Shown: one piece after another, positions 18,531 through 27,500 of the stretch
Numbering within the stretch: the stretch's first letter is position 1
Layout of the letters: every line of letters starts with the position of its first letter
Assembly: GCF_008274785.1 (NCBI RefSeq)
Contig: NZ_VTPU01000001.1
Coordinates: 62,001 to 126,000 of the forward strand
From: Halomonas eurihalina
Lineage (GTDB): Bacteria; Pseudomonadota; Gammaproteobacteria; Pseudomonadales; Halomonadaceae
Direction: 5' to 3'
Length of the DNA: 64,000 nucleotides
Made by a program: the position numbers and the translations under genes
Notes under the pieces: model-generated
Told to the model about the DNA's origin: nothing
The model's database searches: none
What the model saw: only the letters and a program-made list of their open reading frames with translations

Positions 18531-19651
18531 GTGGCAGCCTCCCCTGCGGTCGGTTGGGATGTCCCGGCGCGACGCCAGGGACGCAAGCGCAGCAAACCGG
18601 CGATGCCCTTGGGCAGGAAGACAGTGACCAGCACGAACATGCCGCCCAGGGCGAACAGCCAGGCATCGGGCATCACCCCGGTGAATACCGTCTTGGCATA
18701 GTTGACCAGCAGCGCGCCGATCACCGCCCCGTAGAGGGTCGCGCGGCCGCCCAGCGCCACCCACAGCACTACCTCGATGGAGAAGATCGGCGAGAACTCG
18801 CTGGGGTTGATGATGCCCACCTGGGGCACGTAAAGGGCGCCGGCCAGCCCGGCGAGCATCGCCGAGACCACGAAGACGAACAGTTGGAAACGCTCGACCC
18901 GATAGCCCAGAAAGCGAGTGCGCGCCTCGGCGTCGCGGCAGGCCACGCTGACCCGGCCCAGCTTGCTGGCGACGATCGCCCGGCACAGCACATAGCCCAG
19001 TGCCAGGGCGATGCCGGTGGCGAGGAACAGTCCCAGCCGGGTGGCGTCGCTTCTCAGGTCGAAGCCCAGTAGCTCGCGGAAATCGGTGAGGCCGTTGTTG
19101 CCGCCGAAGCCCATCTCGTTGCGGAAGAAGGCCAGCATCAGGGCGAAGGTCATGGCCTGGGTGATGATCGACAGATACACCCCGGTGACCCGCGAGCGAA
19201 ATGCCAGAAAACCGAACACCAGCGCCAAAAGGCCCGGCGCCAGCAGCACCATCAGAAAGGCGAACCAGGCCATGTCGAAGCCCAGCCAGTACCAGGGCAG
19301 GCTGTCCCAGTCCAGGAACACCATGAAGTCCGGCAGCACCGGGTCACCGTAGGTGCCCCGATCGCCGATCTGGCGCATCAGGTACATGCCCATGGCATAG
19401 CCGCCCAGGGCGAAGAAGGCACCGTGGCCGAGGCTGAGAATGCCCAGATAACCCCACACCAGATCGACGGCCACCGCCAGCAGTGCATAGCTCAGATACT
19501 TGCCGAGCAGCGTCACCGTATAGGTGGAGACATGCAGCGGATGGCCCGCCGGCACAGCCAGGTTGAGTAGCGTCACCAACGCCAGGGCGGCCAGCAGGAT
19601 GCCCAGGAACAGCCGGGTGGCGCGCTCACGAAACGGTCTTGTCAACCACAT
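18527..19651 (-). CDS. urtC: Urea ABC transporter permease UrtC
   Basis: A LivM-type permease of 374 residues with about ten hydrophobic segments. The family motif GYLGILSLGHGAFFALGGYA lies near residue 67, and ITQAMTFALMLAFFRNEMGFGGNNGLTDF and the cytoplasmic coupling region VACRDAEARTRFLGY follow. Residues LGGRATLYGAVIGALLVNY near the C-terminus are typical of this subunit. It follows urtB by six bases and overlaps urtD by four. Confidence 0.95.
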   Translation of the reverse strand: MWLTRPFRERATRLFLGILLAALALVTLLNLAVPAGHPLHVSTYTVTLLGKYLSYALLAVAVDLVWGYLGILSLGHGAFFALGGYAMGMYLMRQIGDRGTYGDPVLPDFMVFLDWDSLPWYWLGFDMAWFAFLMVLLAPGLLALVFGFLAFRSRVTGVYLSIITQAMTFALMLAFFRNEMGFGGNNGLTDFRELLGFDLRSDATRLGLFLATGIALALGYVLCRAIVASKLGRVSVACRDAEARTRFLGYRVERFQLFVFVVSAMLAGLAGALYVPQVGIINPSEFSPIFSIEVVLWVALGGRATLYGAVIGALLVNYAKTVFTGVMPDAWLFALGGMFVLVTVFLPKGIAGLLRLRPWRRAGTSQPTAGEAAT

Positions 19652-19657
19652 GGTGAA

Positions 19658-21259
19658 TCAGCCCTCCGCTGCCCGGCCCTTCTGCGGAAAGAGTCCGCGG
19701 GGGCGCTTCTGGATGAACAGGATGATGAACACGAGCACCACGATCTTGGCCAGCACCGCACCGGCCCAGGGCTCGAGCACCTGGTTGATGACGCCCAGCG
19801 ACAGGCCGGCCACCAGAGTGCCCCAGAGATTCCCCACACCGCCGAACACCACCACCATGAAGGAGTCGATGATGTAGTTCTGGCCAAGGTTGGGGCCAAC
19901 GTTGGTGAGCTGCGAGAGCGCCACCCCGGCCAGACCCGCCACCCCGGCGCCCAGGGCGAAGGTCAGGATATCCACACGAGTGGCACGGATGCCCATGGCG
20001 CGTGCCATGCCGCGGTTCTGGGTCACCGCCCGCACTTCCAGGCCCAGGCGGGTACGTCGCATCACCAGCATCAGAGCGGCGAACACCACCAGGGCGAAGC
20101 CCAGCACGTAGAGGCGATTGAGGGTCAGCGAGAGGCCCTCGTTGAGCATCAGCGAGCCGCTCATCCACTCCGGCGTGACCACGCTACGGTTCTGCGGCGA
20201 GATCACCGTGCGCACCAGTTGTTGCAGGATCAGGCTGACACCAAAGGTGGCCAGCAGGGTCTCCAGCGGTCGTCCCTTGAGGAACTGGATGACACCCCGC
20301 TCGATGACCACTCCCGCCAGTGCCGCCACCAGAAAGCCAGCGGGGATCGACAGCAACAGCGCCAGGCCGGGCTGGCCGGGCAGCAGTTGCTGCATGGCCC
20401 AGGTGGTGTAGGCACCGAGCATGATCAGCTCGCCATGGGCCATATTGATGCCCCCCATGACGCCGAAGGTGATCGCCAGGCCGATGGCCGCCAGCACCAG
20501 CACCGAGCCCAGCGAGAGGCCGAAGTAGAGGGTCTCCAGGCCGCGGTTGAGCGTCATCTTCTGCTCGATATCGGCCAGGGCCGAGGTCGCGGCGGCGGCG
20601 AGTTCCGGATCCTCGCTGCGGCTGGCGGCATTCAGCGCCGAGCGTACCTGGGCATTGAGACTGCCACTCAGGGCGTCCACCGCCGCAGCCTCGCCCTCCT
20701 CCAGGCGATGGATGGCCAGGGCTTGCTCGAGCAGGCGACGCACCTCGGCGTCCTCTTCACCGTCGATGACCGCCCGGATCGGCTCGACCAGACCGGCATC
20801 GACATCGCCGAGCAGCGCCCTGGCCGCCTCGCGACGCTCGCGGACCTCGTCGGCATGCAGGTCGAGCACCGCCAGCGCGCCCTGCAACTGGCCGCGCAGG
20901 GCATTGTTGATACCGATGCGGTCGAGCTCGCGGCGCGACATCTCGCCGGCATCCTCGAAGCTCAGCGCATCGACCACCGGCCAATTGCGGCCGCGATTCT
21001 CGACGACCACGACAAAGCGGCCAGTGTCCTTGTGGCGCTGCAGCTTGCCGCCGAGCAGCGCCTCGAGCCAACGACGGCTGCGCGCGTCGCCGCTTTCGAT
21101 GATGGCCTCGATCGCCTCGCCCTTCTCGGCGTAGGAGGCGGTCGCGAGGGGATCCAGCAGGGCCTGGCCGGGATCGTCCTGCGCCTGTGCGGCCAGCGGT
21201 AGGCCGCACAGCAGGCACAGGCACAGCAGGCCTGACAGGAAGCGTGGGAGCATCCTCAT
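19658..21259 (-). CDS. urtB: Urea ABC transporter permease UrtB
   Basis: A LivH-type permease of 533 residues. As is characteristic of UrtB, a signal sequence (ends LAAQAQ) and a roughly 190-residue periplasmic helical domain precede the permease part, which begins near residue 235 and includes GVMGGINMAHGELIMLGAY and VTQNRGMARAMGIRATRVD. The C-terminus FIQKRPRGLFPQKGR is also typical. A 168-base gap carrying a structured repeat separates it from urtA, so urtA may be expressed more strongly than the membrane and ATPase genes. Confidence 0.95.
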   Translation of the reverse strand: MRMLPRFLSGLLCLCLLCGLPLAAQAQDDPGQALLDPLATASYAEKGEAIEAIIESGDARSRRWLEALLGGKLQRHKDTGRFVVVVENRGRNWPVVDALSFEDAGEMSRRELDRIGINNALRGQLQGALAVLDLHADEVRERREAARALLGDVDAGLVEPIRAVIDGEEDAEVRRLLEQALAIHRLEEGEAAAVDALSGSLNAQVRSALNAASRSEDPELAAAATSALADIEQKMTLNRGLETLYFGLSLGSVLVLAAIGLAITFGVMGGINMAHGELIMLGAYTTWAMQQLLPGQPGLALLLSIPAGFLVAALAGVVIERGVIQFLKGRPLETLLATFGVSLILQQLVRTVISPQNRSVVTPEWMSGSLMLNEGLSLTLNRLYVLGFALVVFAALMLVMRRTRLGLEVRAVTQNRGMARAMGIRATRVDILTFALGAGVAGLAGVALSQLTNVGPNLGQNYIIDSFMVVVFGGVGNLWGTLVAGLSLGVINQVLEPWAGAVLAKIVVLVFIILFIQKRPRGLFPQKGRAAEG

Positions 21260-21307
21260 GGGCGTGTCCTGTATTCGACATCTTGCGGAAAGCTGGGCTT
21301 AGCCGTC

Positions 21308-21401
21308 GACAGGCCTTCGTGAGGGCGCTGTGACCCCATCCCTGGGCGCTACATCTGCCATCCATGGCAGATGACCCTCACTACGCCCTGTCCCCGGCGC
21401 C
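21308..21401. repeat. 94-bp structured dispersed element, copy 1 (urtA-urtB)
   Basis: Begins GACAGGCC and ends near GCCCTGTCCCCGGCGC. It folds as an outer stem (GTGAGGG 21319-21325 with CCCTCAC 21375-21381) enclosing two hairpins: CCCA/TGGG (21335-21346) and a perfect 9-bp CATCTGCCA/TGGCAGATG (21352-21373). Two further copies lie at 61212 and 63547; their stems differ in sequence but still pair. Confidence 0.85.
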
Positions 21402-21427
21402 CAGCATCGGGCATCAAGATCGGGGTG

Positions 21428-22747
21428 TTATTCGGACGCCTCTTCCTCGGCCTGGCTACCACCACAGCTGCCGCGCACCACGTTGTAGTTGCCGCATTCC
21501 ATGGGCTTGCGCCAGTCGCTGATCAGGTCCCTGGAGCCTTCCAGATAGTCGGACCAGGCGTCGCCGGCCACGGTGGAAGGCGTCTCCCAGACGATGGAGA
21601 ACTGACCGTTGTCCTGGATCTCGCCGATCAGCACCGGCTTGGTGATGTGGTGGTTGGGCATCATTGCTGCATAGCCGCCCGAGAGATTGGGCACCGAGAC
21701 ACCGATGATGGCGTCCTTGACCGCGTCCACGTCGGTGGTGCCAGCCTTGCGCACCGCCTCGGTCCACATGTTGAAGCCAATGTAGTGCGCTTCCATGGGG
21801 TCGTTGGTCACCGCCATCTCGTCGCCGGTGTGCGCTATCCAGGCGTCGATGAAGTCGTAGTTGGTATCGGTATCGACGCTCATGAAATAGTTCCAGGCGG
21901 CCAGGTGGCCAACCAGCGGACCGGTGTCGATACCGGTGAGCTCCTGCTCGCCCACCGAGAAGGCGACGACCGGGATGTCGGCGGCATCGATGCCCTGGTT
22001 GCCAAGCTCGCGGTAGAAAGGCACGTTGGCATCGCCGTTGATGGTGGAGACCACCGCCGTCTTCCTGCCCTCGCTGCCGAAGGCCTTGATCTCGGAGACG
22101 ATGTTCTGCCAGTCCGAGTGTCCGAAGGGCGTGTAGTTGACCATGATGTCCTCGTCGACCACGCCAAATTCGTTCTTCAGGAAGGCCTCGAGGATCTTGT
22201 TGGTGGTACGCGGATAGACGTAGTCGGTACCAGCCAGCACCCAGCGCTCGACGCCAACCTGATCATGCAGGTAGTTGACCGCGGGAATCGCCTGCTGGTT
22301 GGGCGCCGCGCCCGTATAGAAGACGTTCTCGGAGGACTCCTCGCCCTCGTACTGCACCGGATAGAAGAGCAGGCCGTTGAGCTCTTCGACCACCGGCAGC
22401 ACCGACTTGCGCGACACCGACGTCCAGTTGCCGAAGATGACATCGACCTCCTCCTGCGCGAGCAGCTCGCGGGCCTTCTCGGCAAACAGCGGCCAGTCGG
22501 AGGCGGGATCGACCACCACCGCTTCCAGTTCACGGCCCAGCAGGCCACCCTCGGCGTTCTGCTGCTCGACCAGCATCTCCACGGTGTCCTTGAGCACCGT
22601 TTCGCTGATCGCCATGGTGCCGGACAGCGAATGCAGGATGCCCACCTTGATGGGATCTTCCTGCGCCAGGGCGGGTGTGACGACGGCCAGGCTCAATAAT
22701 GGAGCAGCCAGCCAGTGAGCACGCATGGCGGGACGACGTGAGGTCAT
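21428..22747 (-). CDS. urtA: Urea ABC transporter substrate-binding protein UrtA
   Basis: The 439-residue periplasmic receptor of the urea transporter. A signal sequence ends at TPALAQ (about residue 29); the mature protein opens DPIKVGILHSLSGTMAISE, the family hallmark, followed by QQNAEGGLLGRELE, FGNWTSVSRKSVLPVVEE, GLLFYPVQYEGEE and VLAGTDYVYPRTTNKI. This separates it from amino-acid receptors of the Liv family. The ATG is preceded by AGGAGATCACC. A sigma-54 promoter match lies about 105 bases upstream. It is the first gene of urtABCDE. Confidence 0.97.
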   Translation of the reverse strand: MTSRRPAMRAHWLAAPLLSLAVVTPALAQEDPIKVGILHSLSGTMAISETVLKDTVEMLVEQQNAEGGLLGRELEAVVVDPASDWPLFAEKARELLAQEEVDVIFGNWTSVSRKSVLPVVEELNGLLFYPVQYEGEESSENVFYTGAAPNQQAIPAVNYLHDQVGVERWVLAGTDYVYPRTTNKILEAFLKNEFGVVDEDIMVNYTPFGHSDWQNIVSEIKAFGSEGRKTAVVSTINGDANVPFYRELGNQGIDAADIPVVAFSVGEQELTGIDTGPLVGHLAAWNYFMSVDTDTNYDFIDAWIAHTGDEMAVTNDPMEAHYIGFNMWTEAVRKAGTTDVDAVKDAIIGVSVPNLSGGYAAMMPNHHITKPVLIGEIQDNGQFSIVWETPSTVAGDAWSDYLEGSRDLISDWRKPMECGNYNVVRGSCGGSQAEEEASE

Positions 22748-22852
22748 GGTGATCTCCTTGCGATCCGGATCGTTGTTATCGGAAGTCAGTGATCGACAGC
22801 CAGTGATCGACAGTCAGGGCATGCACCGGGTGCACTCCCTGCCCACAATCCT

Positions 22853-22868
22853 TGCAAGGGTCACGCCA
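22853..22868 (-). promoter_or_regulatory. Sigma-54 promoter of the urt operon
   Basis: On the minus strand TGGCGTGACCCTTGCA matches TGGCACG-N4-TTGCW with one mismatch in the specified bases and has 10 bases between GG and GC. It lies about 105 bases upstream of the urtA ATG. A TGGTGCA half site of the NtrC type occurs 85 bases further upstream (22953-22959), similar to the arrangement at ureD. Confidence 0.7.
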
Positions 22869-23034
22869 GAATCACCTTTCATTTGATTATTGCTTTGATG
22901 TCAGGCAAGTAGCGCGTCTCGCCACCTACCGCACGTTCTCGATGTGCTGCCTTGGTGCAGTCAACGATCGGCCATCGCCTCGAATCAGTGCCAACATCGC
23001 CCGCCTTGCACCTCTACCGTGCGACCAACAACAA

Positions 23035-23067
23035 GACGGGGGCACTGGCCATGCCAGTGCCCCCGTC
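23035..23067 (-). terminator. Terminator of tctCBA
   Basis: A perfect 15-bp stem (GACGGGGGCACTGGC with GCCAGTGCCCCCGTC) and a three-base loop, followed on the minus strand by TTGTTGTTGG. It lies 25 bases after the tctA stop. Confidence 0.85.
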
Positions 23068-23091
23068 AGGGAATCGCCAGTAGCGACAGGT

Positions 23092-24618
23092 TCAGTCGCT
23101 TTCGGGACCTCCCGTCCCGGTGGCGACCTTCATCCGCCGACGCAGGATGGGCCCGACGATATAAGGCAGGATCAGCCCCAGCCCGGCGAACACCCACAGG
23201 CCGATGGCCAGGCCACTGTTCCAGAGAACGGTCCAGTCGCCATCGGAGATGTCCATGGCATGGCGCAGGTTCTTCTCCATCTCCGGCCCCAGCAGCAGGC
23301 CGAGGATCACCGGCACGAGCGGAATCTCCAACTTGCGCAGCACATAGCCAGCCACGCCGAAGGCCACCATGAAGTAGAGATCGAAGGTCGTGTTGCTGAT
23401 CGAGTAGATGCCGACGAAGGCGATCATGGTGACGATCGGCAACAGATACATCGGCGGCACCGAGAGCAGTTTGACGAAGATCCCCACCAGCGGAATGTTC
23501 AGCACCAGCAGCAGGAAGTTGCCGATCAGCAGCGCGGCGATCACGCCCCAGACGATGTCGGCGTTCTGGGTGAACATCAGCGGTCCCGGCGTGATGTTCA
23601 GCGAGATCAGCAGCGCCAGCAGCACCGCGGTGGTGCCGCTGCCCGGCACGCCGAGCGTCAGCATGGGCACCAGGGCACCACTGGAGGCGCCGTTGTTGCC
23701 GGCTTCGGGGCCGGCCACGCCGCGCGGGTCACCCTGGCCGAAATAGCCCTTCTTGCCGACGATCTTCTTTTCCAGCGTATAGCCGATGAAACTGCCCAGC
23801 GAGGCGCCCGCCCCCGGCAGCACACCGGCGATGAAGCCCAGGATGCCACCGCGGATGCTCGACGGCATGATCTCGCGAATGTCCTTCCAGGACAGCGTCA
23901 GCTTGTTGACGGTCATCTTCTCCTTGCCGCCACCGGCCTTGTCCTCGATGAAGAACAGCAGTTCGGAGATGGCAAACAAGCCGACGATGGCGATGATAAA
24001 GTCCACGCCCTCATAGAGCTCAAGCACGTTGAAGGTGTAGCGTTGCACGCCGGTGGTGTCGATACCCACGGTGGCGATCATCAGCCCGATGCAGGCGGCC
24101 ACCACGGTCTTCACTGGGTTCTTGCCGGTGATCCCGCCCAGGGTGGCGAAGGCCAGCAGGAAGAGAGCGAAATATTCCGCCGGACCGAAGGTCAGGGCGA
24201 AGTCGGCCAGCAAGGGCGCCAGCAGAATCAAACCAATGGTGGCAATCAGGCTGCCCATGAACGAGGCCACGGCGGAGATCGCCAGCGCCTCGGCGGCCTT
24301 GCCCTTCTGGGCCATCGGATAGCCATCGAGGCAGGTCATCATCGCCGGCTCGTCGCCGGGAATGTTGAGCAGGATAGAGGAAATGCGTCCGCCGTACATG
24401 GCACCGGCATACACCGAGGTGAGCATGATCAGCGCGGTCTCAGGCTGCAGCCCCAGCGTGAAGGCCAGCGGAATCAGTATCGCCACGCCGTTGGCCGGCC
24501 CGAGGCCCGGCAGAGCGCCGATCAGGGTGCCGAGAAAGGCCCCCAGCAAGGCAAACATCAGGTTGTGCGGTGCCAGCGCGACCGCAAAACCGTCCATCAG
24601 ATAACCCAGGGTTTCCAT
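23092..24618 (-). CDS. tctA: Tripartite tricarboxylate transporter large permease TctA
   Basis: The 508-residue large membrane subunit of a TTT carboxylate transporter, with about 11-12 hydrophobic segments. The two glycine-rich family motifs are clear: GTLIGALPGLGPANGVAILI (about residues 31-50) and GFIAGVLPGAGASLGSFIGY (about 256-275), followed by GNNGASSGALVPMLTLGVPG. It acts with TctB and the periplasmic receptor TctC to import citrate-like or other carboxylates; the exact substrate cannot be read. Stop and start overlap tctB by one base. A strong terminator follows. Confidence 0.95.
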   Translation of the reverse strand: METLGYLMDGFAVALAPHNLMFALLGAFLGTLIGALPGLGPANGVAILIPLAFTLGLQPETALIMLTSVYAGAMYGGRISSILLNIPGDEPAMMTCLDGYPMAQKGKAAEALAISAVASFMGSLIATIGLILLAPLLADFALTFGPAEYFALFLLAFATLGGITGKNPVKTVVAACIGLMIATVGIDTTGVQRYTFNVLELYEGVDFIIAIVGLFAISELLFFIEDKAGGGKEKMTVNKLTLSWKDIREIMPSSIRGGILGFIAGVLPGAGASLGSFIGYTLEKKIVGKKGYFGQGDPRGVAGPEAGNNGASSGALVPMLTLGVPGSGTTAVLLALLISLNITPGPLMFTQNADIVWGVIAALLIGNFLLLVLNIPLVGIFVKLLSVPPMYLLPIVTMIAFVGIYSISNTTFDLYFMVAFGVAGYVLRKLEIPLVPVILGLLLGPEMEKNLRHAMDISDGDWTVLWNSGLAIGLWVFAGLGLILPYIVGPILRRRMKVATGTGGPESD

Positions 24619-25070
24619 CAGCCAACCTCCAGGAACGACAGCAGACCCAGCGGCAACGCGAGGCCCAGGGCATAGTTGAAGATCAAAAACACCACCACGC
24701 CGGCGACGGCGCCGGTCACATAAGCCTTGGGCAGGCTAGCGCCCATGCGCCAGCACAGGGTGCCCACCGCCAGGGTGGTGCTGATGATGAAGCCCAGCGG
24801 CTGCAGCAGCGCGGTGTAGAGCAGCAGGACCACCACGGCAATGACCAGCTCGATGCCGGTGCGGCTCCAGGGCCAGGCATTGTCCGGGTCGGGGCGCACG
24901 ATCAGGTACAAGCTGCTCAGTCCGAGCACCACGGCCAGCAGATAGGGAAAGGTCTCGGGTCCAACTGCCTCGGACCCACCAAACGGAACGGGGAACTGGC
25001 TGGCGCCCCAGCCGTACGCGACGGCCAGGACAATCATCAGAACACCGAAGATACGGTCATTGAAGGTCAT
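24618..25070 (-). CDS. tctB: Tripartite tricarboxylate transporter small permease TctB
   Basis: A 150-residue membrane protein of the TctB family (DUF1468) with four hydrophobic segments: residues about 8-25, 43-57, 77-97 and 108-145. It contains EAVGPETFPYLLAVVLGLSSLYL, the pattern shared by these subunits. It overlaps both tctC and tctA by one base, so the three are translated together. The subunit is small and poorly conserved; position carries much of the assignment. Confidence 0.92.
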   Translation of the reverse strand: MTFNDRIFGVLMIVLAVAYGWGASQFPVPFGGSEAVGPETFPYLLAVVLGLSSLYLIVRPDPDNAWPWSRTGIELVIAVVVLLLYTALLQPLGFIISTTLAVGTLCWRMGASLPKAYVTGAVAGVVVFLIFNYALGLALPLGLLSFLEVG

Positions 25071-26056
25071 TACTGGATCAACCCGATGTCCTTGGAAAGT
25101 GTCTCGATTTCATCGATCTGGTTCTTGACGAACTCATCGAATTCACCGGCGCTCATGTGGAACGGCATCAGGCCGTTCTGCTTCATGACACTCTTCCACT
25201 CCTCGCTCTGGTAGACGGTGTCCATGGCATCGGTCCAGTACTGCTTGGCCTCATCGGAGATATCGGCCGGCATGTAGAAACCACGCCAGTTGGGGCCGAG
25301 AGCGTCGATTCCCTGCTCCTTGGCGGTGGGAATATCGCTGAACTCGCCGGGCAGGCGCTCCTCGGAAAGCACTGCCAGTACCCGCAGGTCGCCCGACTCC
25401 ATGAAGCCCTGAGCCTCGGTGATGTCGCCAGTGAAGGCATCGACATGGCCACCGACCACCTGGGTCATGGCCTCGCCGCCATTGTTGTAGGAGAGGTAAG
25501 GAATGCGCGGCAGGCTCTCCACGCCCGCCGCCTGGGCGGCAATCAGCACCTTGAGGTGATCCCAGCCACCCTTGGCACTACCGCCGGCGAACTTGACGCT
25601 GCGTGGATCCTCCTTGAGCGCATCCATCAGTTCCGGCAGATCGTCGTACTCAGAGTCGTCGGATACGGCGATGACACCATAATCGGCCCCCAGTGCGCCG
25701 ATCCAATTGACCATGTCGGCATTCATGCCGGGGAACTGTCCCTGAGCCAGGCGCGTTGTGGTGGCGGTGGAAGCCGCCACCAGCAACTGGTCGTCGCCGG
25801 CGCGCTTGCTGACAGTATGGGCATAGGCCACACCGCCGCCGGCGCCGGCCATGTTGATGGTCTGCACGTTGGCCGGCACCAGGTCCAGCTCCTCGAGGAC
25901 GTTACCGACGCTGCGGCAGGTAAAATCCCAACCGCCACCCGGATCGGCGGGGGCCAGGCACTCCATCTTGCCCTCCGGCTCGAAGGCCATGGCGGAACTC
26001 GCGCCGACCGTGAAGGCGGCGACGGCAACGAAGGTGAGCGGCGTCTTGATGGACAT
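25070..26056 (-). CDS. tctC: Periplasmic substrate-binding protein TctC (Bug family)
   Basis: A 328-residue extracytoplasmic receptor. The signal sequence ends near SSAMA (residue 23) and the mature protein shows the Bug/TctC layout: ECLAPADPGGGWDFTCRSVG, INMAGAGGGVAYAH, FPGMNADMVNWIGALGADYG and KFAGGSAKGGWDHLKVLIAA. Acidic residues in the first ligand loop often mark a preference for amino-acid- or carboxylate-type ligands in this family, but the ligand here is unknown. It is the first gene of tctCBA, divergent from the sensory operon that begins at 26242. Confidence 0.93.
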   Translation of the reverse strand: MSIKTPLTFVAVAAFTVGASSAMAFEPEGKMECLAPADPGGGWDFTCRSVGNVLEELDLVPANVQTINMAGAGGGVAYAHTVSKRAGDDQLLVAASTATTTRLAQGQFPGMNADMVNWIGALGADYGVIAVSDDSEYDDLPELMDALKEDPRSVKFAGGSAKGGWDHLKVLIAAQAAGVESLPRIPYLSYNNGGEAMTQVVGGHVDAFTGDITEAQGFMESGDLRVLAVLSEERLPGEFSDIPTAKEQGIDALGPNWRGFYMPADISDEAKQYWTDAMDTVYQSEEWKSVMKQNGLMPFHMSAGEFDEFVKNQIDEIETLSKDIGLIQ

Positions 26057-26114
26057 TGTTGTTGTCCTCTGAGGTCAGTGAAATGAAGGTCGCTTGAAGG
26101 ACGCTGACGGCTAG

Positions 26115-26130
26115 CTTACAATTCTGTAAG
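26115..26130. promoter_or_regulatory. Dyad operator candidate between tctC and the iclR-like gene
   Basis: CTTACA and TGTAAG form a perfect 6-bp dyad with a four-base centre, 59 bases upstream of tctC and 112 upstream of the divergent regulator gene. It is the only obvious symmetric site in the 185-base intergenic region and could bind TctD or the IclR-like protein. Confidence 0.4.
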
Positions 26131-26241
26131 GCAGAACAACGTTCCCTAGGATGGAAAGCTAGGCGTGACGCTCGAACGGGTCAACGCCCTGCACACTAAA
26201 TTGCGACCAAAGTTCAATCTCGTGACATGGAGAGGCATGAC

Positions 26242-26841
26242 ATGGCCCAGGACCGTGTGGAAGCCGTCGAACGTGCCCTGACAGTGCTCGAAGCCTTCGA
26301 CTCCCCCCAGGAGCACTTCACCCTCGCCGACCTCGCCCAGGCCACCGGCTTCTACAAGAGCACCCTACTGCGCCTGCTCGGCTCGCTGGAGCGTCACGAC
26401 TATGTGCAGCGTGGCGGCGACGGCCGCTGGCGGCTGGGCGGCACCCCGTCACGCCTGGCGCGTCGTCATGCCCCTTCACGCCAGCTGGCCACGCGCATCC
26501 AGCCCCTGCTCGACCGGCTGACCGCCGAAACCGGCGAAACCGCGGCCTTGCTGGAAACGCAGCCGGGGGTCGCCGAATGCCGGCTGGTCGCCTTGCCCGA
26601 TGCCGACCTGCGGCACGACCTCAGGCCGGGACAACGCTGGGAAATCGACACCACGGAGGATCCCCGCCCCTCGCTGCCGGGCGGTACCATGGAATGCCGC
26701 GCACTGGGCAATGACCCCGACTTCCCTTCACTATGGCTGACGCTCTCGGGACCAGCGAGCCGGCTCAGCCCGCAACGCGCATGCCACGCCCTCGAGAGTG
26801 CCCTGGCAAGACTCCACGAGACCGAGGAGACGACACCATGA
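26242..26841 (+). CDS. Short IclR-type transcriptional regulator
   Basis: A 199-residue protein whose first 65 residues are an IclR winged helix: VEAVERALTVLEAFDSPQEH, TLADLAQATGFYKSTLLRLL and SLERHDYVQR. The following region resembles the start of the IclR effector domain (PSRQLATRIQPLLDRLTAET, GETAALLE) but stops about 60 residues short of the usual 250. The remaining part is divergent, so ligand sensing may differ or be lost. The ATG at 26242 follows GGAGAGG by six bases. The stop overlaps tctD by four bases, tying it into a regulatory operon with tctD, tctE and a binding-protein gene. Confidence 0.8.
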   Translation: MAQDRVEAVERALTVLEAFDSPQEHFTLADLAQATGFYKSTLLRLLGSLERHDYVQRGGDGRWRLGGTPSRLARRHAPSRQLATRIQPLLDRLTAETGETAALLETQPGVAECRLVALPDADLRHDLRPGQRWEIDTTEDPRPSLPGGTMECRALGNDPDFPSLWLTLSGPASRLSPQRACHALESALARLHETEETTP

Positions 26842-27500
26842 CGGTACTGCTGGTCGAAGACGATCGTCTGCTGGCCGAGACCCTGGTGGACGCCCTGCAA
26901 CTCGGGGGACATCGTGTCCGTCACCTGTCCGACGGCATCGAGGCTCACGCCTCGCTCGATACGGCGAATCACGGCAATGAGCTGATCCTGCTGGACCTCA
27001 ACCTGCCCGGCCGCAGCGGACTGGACGTACTGGAAACCCTGCGTCGCCACGACCGCGATACGCCCGTGCTGATTCTCACCGCGCGCGGTGCCGTGGAAGA
27101 TCGGGTACGCGGGCTGGATCTCGGCGCCGACGACTATCTCGCCAAGCCCTTCGCCCTGGACGAGCTCGAGGCCCGAATTCGCGCCCTGCTGCGCCGTCGC
27201 GAGCGCCACCAGATGCTCCAGGTCGGCCCGCTACGCTTCGATGTCCTCGCGCAGCGCTTCAGCCTCGCCGATGAGGCCCTCTCGCTGCCACCGCGTGAAC
27301 AGCGCCTGCTGGCCTGCCTGATGCGCCATGCCGGCGAGCCGGTGGACAAGGCACGCCTGGCCGAAGAAGCCTTCCAGGGCGAATCCATGGGCGACAATGC
27401 TATCGAGGTCTACGTGCACCGTCTGCGCAAGCGTCTGAGCGATGACGGCATCGCCCTGCGTACCGTGCGTGGTATCGGCTATCTGCTGGAGGCGTCTTGA
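26838..27500 (+). CDS. tctD: OmpR-type response regulator TctD
   Basis: A 220-residue regulator. The receiver domain has the acidic pair Glu7-Asp8-Asp9, phospho-acceptor Asp53 (LILLDLNLPG), Thr81 and Lys103 (YLAKPF). The C-terminal winged helix ends with the DNA-binding pattern NAIEVYVHRLRKRL and VRGIGYLLE. TctD activates tctCBA in Salmonella, and the divergent tctCBA here supports the same role. It overlaps the upstream iclR-like gene and the downstream kinase gene by four bases each. Confidence 0.93.
   Translation: MTVLLVEDDRLLAETLVDALQLGGHRVRHLSDGIEAHASLDTANHGNELILLDLNLPGRSGLDVLETLRRHDRDTPVLILTARGAVEDRVRGLDLGADDYLAKPFALDELEARIRALLRRRERHQMLQVGPLRFDVLAQRFSLADEALSLPPREQRLLACLMRHAGEPVDKARLAEEAFQGESMGDNAIEVYVHRLRKRLSDDGIALRTVRGIGYLLEAS

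Larger units (their letters stand above)
22748..23091. other. 344-base gap between urtA and tctA
   Basis: No gene is seen. From urtA outward it holds a 13-base direct repeat (CAGTGATCGACAG at 22787-22799 and 22801-22813), a short dyad TGCACCGGGTGCA (22822-22834) in the urtA leader, the sigma-54 match (22853-22868), a TGGTGCA half site (22953-22959), and the tctA terminator (23035-23067). Confidence 0.7.
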
